Assembly (NCBI RefSeq): GCF_006716425.1
Contig: NZ_VFOZ01000001.1
Span: forward strand, 7,006,001-7,070,000
DNA from: Actinoallomurus bryophytorum
GTDB lineage: Bacteria; Actinomycetota; Actinomycetes; Streptosporangiales; Streptosporangiaceae
Direction of reading: 5' to 3'
DNA length: 64,000 nt
Below the pieces are notes generated by a model. The model did no database searches. It was not told where the DNA came from and saw only the letters and a list, made by a program, of their open reading frames with translations. Positions 32,817 through 42,100 of this stretch are shown piece by piece. Positions within the stretch are counted from its first letter, which is position 1. Every line of letters starts with the position of its first letter. A program made the position numbers and the translations under genes.

Positions 32817-35800
32817 ATGCCGGATTTTCTTGATTTTCTTGGTGTGGATGCGGATCAGATCATCGCGTTGGGCAATCAGTGGATCGCGATGGGGGATGCG
32901 CTGGAGGAGAAGTTTCTGCTTCCGGTGACTGATGCGGTGTATCTGGATATGGAGTGGAACAGTGTCGCGGGGACGGCGGCCAAGTATGTCTTCACTGGTC
33001 ATATCGCGGAGATGATTCGGGCTTCTCGTGATAGTGCGTATCAGATCGGTGGGGCGATCAATTATTACGCCGAGCAGCTCATTGAGGCGAATCACAAGGC
33101 GCATCAGGAGGCTGTGAAGAACATCATCGTGTCGATGTTCGGGTTTCTGGCCGGGGTGATCGGCCTGATCCTGCCTGGGATCTTGGTCGGGTTGATGGAG
33201 GTCCTTGGCCAGGTTCTGGCCCGTCTTGTCAGTGTGATCGATCAGATCATGAGCAAGCTCGGCCCTCTTGGTGTGATCGTCGATTACACGGGTTCCGCGG
33301 TGAGTGGTGCGGCGTCGACTCTTGGGGTGGATGCGCTGGGTCAGGCGATCGGTAGTGCGGCGACGGGGTTGCCTTTCCATATCGATTGGGATCAAGAAGG
33401 CATCAATATGGGGATGGGTGCCTTTGGTGGTTTGGCTTTCCGTGGGTTCGATGGGTTGGAGAACACGCCCAAGGGCGCTCCGAAGGTCACGGGCAAGGTT
33501 CCCGATCCCGGGGCGAACGGGGTCAAGACGCCGAACAACACTCCGCAGACCACCCCCGGGAGCGTCAACGGCGGCAAGGACGGTGTGACCGGTCCGCCGA
33601 AGGTGGATGTCAACGCGTCGAAGAACGACACGGTGACCGATGTCGGTGCCAAGCCGAACAGCGATGTCGCGAATCCGAACGTGACGAAGTCCGCGAGTGA
33701 TCCGTTCTCGGGTAACGGCAACAACGCCAAGGAAGGCGTGCCCAATCCGACAACGTTGTCCTCCCACAACGATCCGTACACCAGCGGCGGCAACGGCGGC
33801 CGAAGCGACACACCGAGGCCCGGCCCGAACCAGCCCACCGAGAACCGCACCTTCACCGGGAACGGCGACCGCCAGGGCGATCCGTCCAACCCGGCCACCC
33901 AGAAGTCGAACAACGATGTGTCCACCGGGAACGGCAACCGCCAGAGCGACCCGTCCAACCCGGCCACCCAGAAGTCGAACAACGACGTCTTCACCGGGAA
34001 CGGCGATCACCAAGGCGATCCGTCGAACCCGGCCACCCAGAAGTCCAACAACGATGCCTTCACGGGAAACGGCGATCACCAGAGTGATCCGTCCAACCCG
34101 GCCACCCAGAGGCCGAACACCGATGTGTCCACCGGGAACGGTGGGCGGAGCGATACGTCGAGGCCCGGTCCGGGTCAGTCCGGTCAGGATCGTACTTTCA
34201 CCGGGAATGGCGGGCGAAACGACACGTCGAAGTCCGGTCCGAACCAGCAGACCGAGAATCGCACTTCCACCGGGAACGGCGACCGTCAGGGTGATCCGTC
34301 CAACCCGGCCACCCAGAAGTCCAACACCGAGGTGGTCACGGGCAACGAGGGTGCGTCGAACCGCCGGAGCTCCGTACCGTCGGACGACGAATCGGTCCAC
34401 GACCCGGCGAATGCGGACTCCTCGCGGCGCCCGGGCCAGACGTCGGCCGGCGACTCCGGCGGCGTCCGTTCGAGTGAGAAGCCTGCCGGCGGCGCGAACG
34501 GCGCGAAGAGCCCGTCGAACGGGAAGGTCTCCGAGCACGGCGGCTCGTCCGAGGACGAGCGCGCGACCTCAGGGGAGTCGCCCGATCGGCCGAACCTTCT
34601 GCGTGAGGACGTAGGCGCCGGCCCCCAGGGCACGTCCGAGCATCCCGGCGTGCGCATACCCGGTGGTGCCGAACCGAACCGGTATTCGCGTACTCCGGAA
34701 CAGGTCGGGGAGACGGCTCGGGATATCGCGCACGATGGTGGGCTGAGCGATCACGAGGCGAATGAGTGGGCGGGGAAGTTCGCGAATGCTCATCGTGATG
34801 AGGGGCCCGCGGGTGTCGCGAAGGTGCACGAGGAGTTGGCGGACCGGATTACGCAGGCCGCGGTCGAGCGGGCCATGAAGACGCCGCATGGTCTTCGTCC
34901 GGATCCGACGGATCAGCCGAGGGGTGTGGGTCGTGATAGTGCGTTGAGTCACGATGATCCGTTGCCTACTCGTACTCCTGAGCAGGTGGGAGAGACGGCT
35001 CGGGATATCGCGCACGATGGTGGGCTGAGCGATCACGAGGCGAATGAGTGGGCAGGGAAGTTCGCGAATGCTCACCGTGATGAGGGGCCGGCCGGTGTCG
35101 CGAAGGTGCACGAGGAGCTGACGGACCGGATTACGCAGGCCGCGTTCGAGCGGGCCATGAAGACGCCGCATGGTCTTCGTCCGGATCCGACGGATCAGCC
35201 GAGGGGTGTGGGTCGTGACAGTGCGTTGAGTCACGATGATCCGTTGCCTACTCGTACTCCTGAGCAGGTGGGAGAGACGGCTCGGGATATCGCGCGTAAT
35301 GGTGGTTTGGGTCAGGATGAGGCGAATGAGTGGGCGGGGAAGTTCGCGGATGCTCATCGTGATGAGGGGCCCGCGGGTGTCGCGAAGGCGCATGGGGAGC
35401 TGACGGACCGGATTACCCAGGCCGCGTTCGAACGGGCCATGAAGACGCCGCATGGTCCTCGTCCGGATCCGACGGACGAGCCGGGGCCCGGCATTGGACG
35501 GGACAGCGCTCGGTCCGGTCATGATGATCCGTTGCCGACCCGTACTCCTGAGCAGGTGGGAGAGACGGCTCGGGATACCGCGCATGATGGTGGGCTGGGC
35601 GATCACGAGGCGAATGAGTGGGCGGGGAAGTTCGCGGATGCTCATCGTGATGAGGGTCCGGCGGGTGTCGCGAAGGTGCACGAGGAGTTGGCGGACCGGA
35701 TTACGCAGGCTGCGGTCGAGCGGGCCATGAAGACGCCGCATGGTCTTCGTCCGGATCCGACGGATCAGCCGAGGGGTGTGGGCCGTGACAGTGCGTTGAG

Positions 35801-38800
35801 TCACGATGATCCGTTGCCTACTCGTACTCCTGAGCAGGTGGGAGAGACGGCTCGGGATATCGCGCACGATGGTGGGCTGAGCGATCACGAGGCGAATGAG
35901 TGGGCGGGGAAGTTCGCGAATGCTCACCGTGATGAGGGGCCCGCGGGTGTCGCGAAGGCGCATGGGGAGCTGACGGACCGGATTACCCAGGCCGCGTTCG
36001 AACGGGCCATGAAGACGCCGCACAACCGGCCTGACCCGACGAACCAGCCGAAGACCGAGGCCGGGCACAGCGGAGCCGGATCGGAACGCGACGACGCGGG
36101 GTCCGGTAACCAGGGCCGGTCGTCCGGCGACGAGGACTCCGCGCCCGGCTCCGGCGAGAGCACGCCGAAGCCTTCGGGCGGTGGCGCCGGCGCCGAACCG
36201 GCGTCCGGTCGGGGTACCACCGTCCTGACGCTCGAGAAGCCCAGGCCGGAGCCGACGAGGAAGCCGTCGGGTGGAGACAGCGATGAAACGCCCACCGTCA
36301 CCGCTCGCGGGGACGATCCCGCGGGTGTCGAAGGCGATCCCCAGGGACAAGGGGAGCACAGCGGTATCGACTCTCCCAACATCAGCGAATCCGCCAAGAC
36401 GGACGTCCGGCGGCCCGAGGACGTCGACGGCCGGCCGGGTGTGCACACGCCGGATGGCGTCACTCCGCATGAGAGCGGCACGGCCGCACCGAAGGACGAC
36501 ACCTCGCAACCGGACGGCCGAACGCCCCACGACACCTCCGTCACCGAGGGCGGCACGACCGGTGGTCGCGACGGCGCCGAGGGCGCCACTCCGGCCGAGC
36601 AGGCTCCTCACCTGCCGGGTACGGGACCGCTGGGTTCCGGCGGTTCCGTGATCGGCAGTTCCGTGATCGGCACGGTTTCGGGCACGCTCGGCGCCGTACC
36701 GTTCTCCGGAGCGAACGCCGGCGGCACCACGTCAGGGGTCGGCGACGGGAACGCGCCGGCGCCACGGATCGGTACGGCTACGAATCCGGAAACCCCGCTT
36801 CCCGAGCCGTTCCGTGCGGACACCAACACGGGAACCGCCGCGATGAGCGTCCCGCCGCTGAACATCGGTGATCCGGTGGGCACCGTCCCGCCCGTGCCTT
36901 CCTCCGGCACCACGGCCGGTAGCCGGCCGCCGGCGGGACACGTCCCGGAGCCGTCCGCCTCGTCCACCGAACCCCCCGCGCCAGAGCCGGACCGAGACTC
37001 GCCCGCCGCCGTGTCGCAGCAGGAACAGCAGGCCCTCCCCGACACCCCCGGCTCGTCGCGAGACGATCCGTCCACGGGGTCCGCCTCGGCGGCCGACACT
37101 CCGGTGTCCCCCACGACCGATTCGCGGGCGAACGCGGGACAGGCGGGAGGCGGCCCGGGCACCACCACCCCGGCCAACGGCACTACGGGCAACGGCACCC
37201 CGGGCAACGGCACCCCGGCCGACGGCACCCCGGCCGACGGCACCCCGGGCAACGGCACCCCGGGCAACGGCACCCCGGGCAACGGCACCCCGGGCAACGG
37301 CACCCCGGGCAACGGCACCCCGGCCAACGACACTCCCGACACCAGCGCCGACCCGCGACGGCCCACGCTTGACCTGCACGCGCAGCCGGGATCGGCTGAC
37401 CCGTTGGTGGTCCCCGGACCGGCCGACGTGCGTCCGTCGATCACGGCTCCGCGTCCGCAGGATGGCGCCCCGGCACGCGCCGACGGGCATCCGTCGCCGG
37501 ACGGTGCCGGCGACGCGTCCACCAGGGCCGGTGTCGAGGGCGCGCGCGTCACGCTCGGCAAGCTGCCGCTGGCCCGCTACACGCGCGTGATGTACACCGC
37601 CTCGGCGATCGTCGCGGACGTCGCCGGCCTGGTCACGTCGGTCACGGACACCGAAGGCGCGGTGTCCGCGGCGGACCGGCTGCGCCTGCTCGTGGCCGCC
37701 GAGATCGCCCGGAACGGAGAGGCGGCCGGCTCGGACCTGGCACGCGAGTTGACCATCCGCCGAGCGCTCGCGATCACCGAGGACCTGGATCCGGAGAATG
37801 CGACCCGGGTGTGGGCGGACGCTGAGACGATCCTGCGCGAGACGGCCGGGTTCGAGGGGCTCGACGGCGTCATCGGGCTCGCAGCCTACCTGGATCGCAT
37901 CTTCCGGCTGCGGCTGCTCGTCGCCGCGGCGCTCGCCGACGAAGGGCACGAGGCAGCACATGCGCTCGCCGCCACGCTCGCGGTGAGTCCGCCGTTCATC
38001 GAAACCGAAGACGATGCCGCGCCCGTGGACGCGGACGGCGGCGCGCTTCCGGCCGGCACGCGGGTGTTCCCAGTGGTCACCGCGCTTCTGTTCGACGGAG
38101 CCCTGCGGTGGGCGGAAGCGGTGCTGCAGCAGGCACTCGGCGCCATGTCATCGCCGCCGGCGCAGGCCGACGAGATCGTCGCGAACCTGGATCTGCCGGC
38201 CGGAGACCTGCCGGACGAGGTCAGGCTCCTCGTCGCCGCCGAGACGCAGGCCGCCCACGGCTCCCGTGAGGCCGGCGAGGACCTCGCGCTCCTCCTCCCC
38301 GGCACGTGGCCCGGCCCGCCCGGCCCGACGCCCGCGTCCTCTGGGGCCGCAAGGCCCGGATCGTCCTCGCCCGATGACTTCTGGGCCTCGGTCCAGGCGG
38401 CAGACGCCACGCTGGCCGATCTGCCGGAGCAGGACAGGAGAGTCCTGCTCGCGGAGGCGGGGATCATCGTCGCGCTCGATCACGAGCCGCCCGAAGTGGA
38501 CACAGGGCCCGTACGGGACGAGCGACGGGCGGTCCAAGACGGCGTTTTCCTGCTGGTCGCCGGCGCGTTGCGCGAGGGCGGGCCGGGGCACGCCCGTGCG
38601 GTGTCGTCGTCGCTGGCGGACACGCTGGGCACGCGGCGCCGTACGGGCGAGTCGCCACCGGGCGGCCCACGGCCGTTCGGGAGAGCCCCGGAGGTCGGAC
38701 ACCCGGACCGCGATCCGAGTCTGGTGGCGCTCCTGCGTACGGCCGGGCTGGAGCCGGTCGCGGCTCATCTGGAGGCCGGGGGTGTGCCGCAGGTCCAGCT

Positions 38801-39140
38801 CACCGAGGGGTTGGAGCGCCGGCTGGATTCGGTGGGTGAGGCGGATGGCGTGCTGGGCCGGGCGGTCGAGAGGCTGATCGGTTCGCCTGGGGCCGAGGTG
38901 GTCGACGCGGGCGGCCATTTGGTCGCGGTACCCGCTGGGGTCGTGGGGGAGTCGGGGCCGGGACCGGCATCGCGTCCGGCCGACGCACGGTTCCTCATCG
39001 ACGCTCAGGGCACGGCCAAGGGTCCGTACGAGCCGGTGCGGGCGACCCCGTCGGGGGCGGGTCGTAGCTGGCAGAAGTCCTCGTTCAGCAAGGGCGTGTA
39101 CTGCGTCGAGGTCGCCCCCATCGACATGGGCATCCGATAG
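32817..39140 (+). CDS. Giant T7SS-associated modular protein 1 (2,107 aa, WXG100-like head, tandem repeats)
   Basis: Starts at ATG 32817 with GAGGGGG eight bases upstream; the frame to 32760 is spurious. Residues 1-100 are a helical WXG100-like head with W-N-S at 47-49. A hydrophobic helical block covers about 102-150 (GFLAGVIGLILPGILVGLM). A low-complexity region follows, with four 23-residue TGNGD…NPATQKSNND repeats (347-438), then five tandem copies of a 94-residue helical unit (625-1069), each opening TPEQVGETARDIAHDGG. A Pro/Gly-rich stretch contains NGTPG repeats (1452-1507). The last 530 residues are helical, including a module shared with giant 2 (about 1968-2078; AGGVPQVQL, ARFLID). 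It ends with a DUF397-like WQKSSFSKGVYCVEVA. I find only one cysteine, C2096, in that motif. Probably exported by the adjacent machine; no catalytic domain is recognised. Confidence 0.8.
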   Translation: MPDFLDFLGVDADQIIALGNQWIAMGDALEEKFLLPVTDAVYLDMEWNSVAGTAAKYVFTGHIAEMIRASRDSAYQIGGAINYYAEQLIEANHKAHQEAVKNIIVSMFGFLAGVIGLILPGILVGLMEVLGQVLARLVSVIDQIMSKLGPLGVIVDYTGSAVSGAASTLGVDALGQAIGSAATGLPFHIDWDQEGINMGMGAFGGLAFRGFDGLENTPKGAPKVTGKVPDPGANGVKTPNNTPQTTPGSVNGGKDGVTGPPKVDVNASKNDTVTDVGAKPNSDVANPNVTKSASDPFSGNGNNAKEGVPNPTTLSSHNDPYTSGGNGGRSDTPRPGPNQPTENRTFTGNGDRQGDPSNPATQKSNNDVSTGNGNRQSDPSNPATQKSNNDVFTGNGDHQGDPSNPATQKSNNDAFTGNGDHQSDPSNPATQRPNTDVSTGNGGRSDTSRPGPGQSGQDRTFTGNGGRNDTSKSGPNQQTENRTSTGNGDRQGDPSNPATQKSNTEVVTGNEGASNRRSSVPSDDESVHDPANADSSRRPGQTSAGDSGGVRSSEKPAGGANGAKSPSNGKVSEHGGSSEDERATSGESPDRPNLLREDVGAGPQGTSEHPGVRIPGGAEPNRYSRTPEQVGETARDIAHDGGLSDHEANEWAGKFANAHRDEGPAGVAKVHEELADRITQAAVERAMKTPHGLRPDPTDQPRGVGRDSALSHDDPLPTRTPEQVGETARDIAHDGGLSDHEANEWAGKFANAHRDEGPAGVAKVHEELTDRITQAAFERAMKTPHGLRPDPTDQPRGVGRDSALSHDDPLPTRTPEQVGETARDIARNGGLGQDEANEWAGKFADAHRDEGPAGVAKAHGELTDRITQAAFERAMKTPHGPRPDPTDEPGPGIGRDSARSGHDDPLPTRTPEQVGETARDTAHDGGLGDHEANEWAGKFADAHRDEGPAGVAKVHEELADRITQAAVERAMKTPHGLRPDPTDQPRGVGRDSALSHDDPLPTRTPEQVGETARDIAHDGGLSDHEANEWAGKFANAHRDEGPAGVAKAHGELTDRITQAAFERAMKTPHNRPDPTNQPKTEAGHSGAGSERDDAGSGNQGRSSGDEDSAPGSGESTPKPSGGGAGAEPASGRGTTVLTLEKPRPEPTRKPSGGDSDETPTVTARGDDPAGVEGDPQGQGEHSGIDSPNISESAKTDVRRPEDVDGRPGVHTPDGVTPHESGTAAPKDDTSQPDGRTPHDTSVTEGGTTGGRDGAEGATPAEQAPHLPGTGPLGSGGSVIGSSVIGTVSGTLGAVPFSGANAGGTTSGVGDGNAPAPRIGTATNPETPLPEPFRADTNTGTAAMSVPPLNIGDPVGTVPPVPSSGTTAGSRPPAGHVPEPSASSTEPPAPEPDRDSPAAVSQQEQQALPDTPGSSRDDPSTGSASAADTPVSPTTDSRANAGQAGGGPGTTTPANGTTGNGTPGNGTPADGTPADGTPGNGTPGNGTPGNGTPGNGTPGNGTPANDTPDTSADPRRPTLDLHAQPGSADPLVVPGPADVRPSITAPRPQDGAPARADGHPSPDGAGDASTRAGVEGARVTLGKLPLARYTRVMYTASAIVADVAGLVTSVTDTEGAVSAADRLRLLVAAEIARNGEAAGSDLARELTIRRALAITEDLDPENATRVWADAETILRETAGFEGLDGVIGLAAYLDRIFRLRLLVAAALADEGHEAAHALAATLAVSPPFIETEDDAAPVDADGGALPAGTRVFPVVTALLFDGALRWAEAVLQQALGAMSSPPAQADEIVANLDLPAGDLPDEVRLLVAAETQAAHGSREAGEDLALLLPGTWPGPPGPTPASSGAARPGSSSPDDFWASVQAADATLADLPEQDRRVLLAEAGIIVALDHEPPEVDTGPVRDERRAVQDGVFLLVAGALREGGPGHARAVSSSLADTLGTRRRTGESPPGGPRPFGRAPEVGHPDRDPSLVALLRTAGLEPVAAHLEAGGVPQVQLTEGLERRLDSVGEADGVLGRAVERLIGSPGAEVVDAGGHLVAVPAGVVGESGPGPASRPADARFLIDAQGTAKGPYEPVRATPSGAGRSWQKSSFSKGVYCVEVAPIDMGIR
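33855..34130 (+). repeat. Four tandem 69-bp units (NPATQKSNND repeat) in giant 1
   Basis: Units begin at 33855, 33924, 33993 and 34062, exactly 69 bases apart, each encoding TGNG(D/N)(R/H)Q.DPSNPATQ(K/R) and a closing Asn/Asp-rich piece. Degenerate GNGGR.DTS..GP variants continue to about 34340. The repeat is Asn/Gln/Ser/Pro-rich and probably forms an unstructured extracellular spacer. Confidence 0.85.
34689..36022 (+). repeat. Five tandem copies of a 282-bp unit encoding a 94-aa helical repeat in giant 1
   Basis: Copies start at 34689, 34971, 35253, 35541 and 35823 (spacings 282, 282, 288, 282). The last copy lacks the linker half. Each protein unit has a helical part (EANEWAGKFA…AHRDEGPAGVAKVHEEL…RITQAA.ERAMKTPHG) and a linker (RPDPTDQPRGVGRDSALS). 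Nucleotide identity between copies is very high, and codons often end in T, unlike the surrounding gene, so amplification looks recent. The 288-base copy carries a different linker (DEPGPGIGRD). Confidence 0.9.
37171..37335 (+). repeat. Eleven 15-bp units encoding NGTPG/NGTPA repeats in giant 1
   Basis: The 15-base unit, approximately GGCAACGGCACCCCG, is repeated eleven times with a few Asp/Ala variants, giving an NGTPG-type chain of 55 residues. It is a flexible linker in a Pro/Ser/Thr-rich part of the protein. Such short perfect units are prone to slippage, so length may vary between strains or be mis-assembled. Confidence 0.85.
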
Positions 39141-39149
39141 GAGATCGCA

Positions 39150-42100
39150 ATGGTCAATCGTGTATGGCGCACGTCGAGCCGGAGCGGTACGGCAGTGCAT
39201 CCCTCCTGCGTGCAGGTCGCCCTCGTCGACGATCCCCGCGAGGCCGAAGGGTTCACCTCGAACGCGGCCGTGACAAAGTTCGACCTGCGCAGGGCGGACT
39301 TGTCCGATGTCCAGCTTTACTTGAACGACACCGGCCAGATCTCGGCGCTGCTCGCCCAGATGGTGGCCGGGCCCAACGGCATCGCGCCCAGGTGGGAGAG
39401 TCGCGACCCGTTCCAGCAGGTGATCAGGGAGATCGCCCCGGCCGGTCCGCCCAGCGAGATCGCGGCGCAGGTCGTCCGCTTCGGCACCGCGGTCGCCCTC
39501 GAGTCGCACGCCGACCTGATGCTCGGCGAGGACGGCCTGACGATTCCGTTGCCACCCGCCGCCGACGGTACGCCGCAGGAGGTCACCGTCTTCCTGCACG
39601 CCGTTGCCGAGAAGAAAGGTACCGGCTTCGTACGGGAGCGCGTCGACGCATCGTACGAGTTCCGCTACACGACGGGAGACGGCGCCGAGGCAGGAGAACG
39701 GCCACGTCGGCTGACGATTCCGAGGGGTGTCGGGCTTCTGGTGTCGGCCCCGGCGGACGCGGTCTCAGAGAGCCCGACCCACTGGTTCGGTAAGCCCGCC
39801 GTGGAGGCCGAAACCACCGCGTCGGTCGCCCACCCGGCGACCGGCGAGACGGGGCTCATAGGTGACCGCGATTCTGCGGGCGGGGGCAGCCGCGACGGCC
39901 GGACCGCCCCGGATCGGCTCTCGGCCGCCGGGCTGAACCGGCTGGTCGGCAAGGTGGCGACGTTCGGCGAGAGCCTGCCGGCGGACGAGGTCCAGATCTG
40001 CCTGAACCTCGTCACCGAACTCGTCCGGCAGTGGCGGCCGGAGGGCATCAGGCCCGTCCAGACCGTCGATGACATGGCGATCGGATCCGCCGCCGCCCCG
40101 AGATACCTGAACCTCCCCCCGTCCCGGTGGAGTGCGGCCACCTCGTGGAACGCGCTTGCCGGTCAGGTGCCCTCCGGCGGTGTGACCGTCGTGGTCATCG
40201 GCCGGCCCAGCGACCGCAACCACGCGGTCGCCCTCATCGACACCGCCGCGGGCGTGCAGGTGTTCGATCCCCGCGCCAGGAACGACCTACGGGTCACCCC
40301 GATCCCGGACGACGCGGACAGGCCTGGGACCGGGATGCCCGCCCTCGTCGACGCCCGCGCCCTGACCATCAACCCCGACGGCACGACACGGGTTGAGCCG
40401 GAAGGGACTCCAAGGCCGTTCGCGTCGACCGCCCAAGCCCTTACCGACCCCGGCGATCCCCGCGTCGGCGCGCTCACCCTCCAGGTGGAGCTTCCGGAGG
40501 TCGTCACGCTTCGCGAGGACGTGTCCGACGCGGCCGAGTCGGAAGGCGGTTTCGAGATCACCGCGCGCGACGGCACGTTCAAGGTGGTCCTTGACCGGCA
40601 CAACGCCTATGTGGCGACGGACGACACCCACTACGTGTCAAGGGAACATCTTCGGCAGGCCGGCAAGGAACTGAAGCATGACAACCAGACCTCGTGGTCG
40701 ATCCTGGAGATCGTCACCAACCCGATAGCGGTACTGCCCGGAGAAGAACACCGGCAGAACGCGGACGCGATCTTCCAGAACATGAATGATGTCCGGTCCC
40801 GGATGAACATACCCGCGGAAGGCACCCCCATCGAGGAGGTGTTCCCCAAGGACCAGTTCAACTACTCCGGGGATGCCGAGGGTGCTTTTCTCTTCCCGGA
40901 TTCCCGGCAAGACGCTCCAAGCACCCCGCTCCACGTGCACTACACCGTGGGAGTCGCACTCGAAAGCGGAACATCTTTCCTCAAACATGTCCGAGACAAC
41001 ACGCCTTCTCGGCGACCGAAGCGGCGGATTACCGACGGTATCCAGTTCGCCGACGAAATGGTCCTTTCTTATCTCGGTCAACCGCAATCGCATTCGCGGA
41101 CGACCGTCGACCTGCTGGACGACAAGGATGTCTCCATGCTCAGGTTCTTCCTGGCAGTGGTGTACACCCAGGTCACAGCGCTCTTCCCGCCAAGTCCCGA
41201 CGACAGGGGCCTGATCAAGGACCGCACTGCCGTCACTCTCCGTACCGATCTGGCGACATGGCGGAACAAGCTGCCTGTCTCGATCCAGGAATTTCTGCAC
41301 AGCAAAGCGGCGGATATTCGGGCGGCGCTTCTTCGCGTGGCGCGAGGCGAAAAGCCGGATCTGCCCGACACGGTGATGACGCAGGGCGGTCTTGCCACGA
41401 GTAACGCCACAATCGGCGAGTACCTCGACAATGCCCTATTGCCCGTCCCGCCGAATAAGGTCATCGACCAGGACCAGGCCCTCGGCGTCACCACTCACTT
41501 CTCTGAGCTCGACACCGCGGATGGCAACTTGAAGGCCCCGCTGGTGCTGCTGGAATTGCGGCACTACCACCCGGACGCCGACGACTTCGAGAGTGTATTC
41601 GACACCTACACCACTCTGCAGGAGCAGGCCGAGCAGAACTACGAGTCCGCTCTCGCGATCCTGGAGCCTGAACACGACGATCCGGCAAGAATCTCCGACC
41701 GGAGGGAGATGGCGACGAGGCTGAACACGGTCGAGGATCCGGTGGTGCGGCGCACGCTCAACGCGCTGGATGAGATTCAGGCCAGGGATCCGGTGCTGCG
41801 CTCCGCCGTGGTGGGTGAGGTCATCGTCAGGGAGGACATCTCCGTCGAACTCCTGGAACGCCTTCATGACTATCTCGACGACAAGGCGGTGCACGCCGGA
41901 CTGGTCGCCGAGACGCTGGGGGAGCTCGTTCACCGTACCGAACAGGCCCAGCTGCGCCGTACCGAACAGGCCCCCCATGACCCCCTGCACGTGGAGGAGC
42001 CACTGCAGAGGCTGCGCGGCGCGATCCGCGAGCTGGGCGACGTCGACATGGTCTTCAGGGTCAACGACACCCTGCAACATGAGCCGGCCCTGGACTGGAC

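Noticed and set aside
32592-34538. Reverse-strand frame of 648 codons spanning the eccC end and giant 1 start
   Set aside because: It crosses two well-supported forward genes and has low-complexity Gly/Val/Arg sequence without any family signal.
34569-36611. Reverse-strand frame of 680 codons opposite the tandem repeats
   Set aside because: Its apparent repeated protein (LIRLVIAQP type) merely mirrors the forward 282-bp repeats, and the forward frame is continuous with flanking coding.
37171-37335. 15-bp repeats as a CRISPR-like array
   Set aside because: There are no spacers; units are contiguous and in frame, coding for NGTPG.
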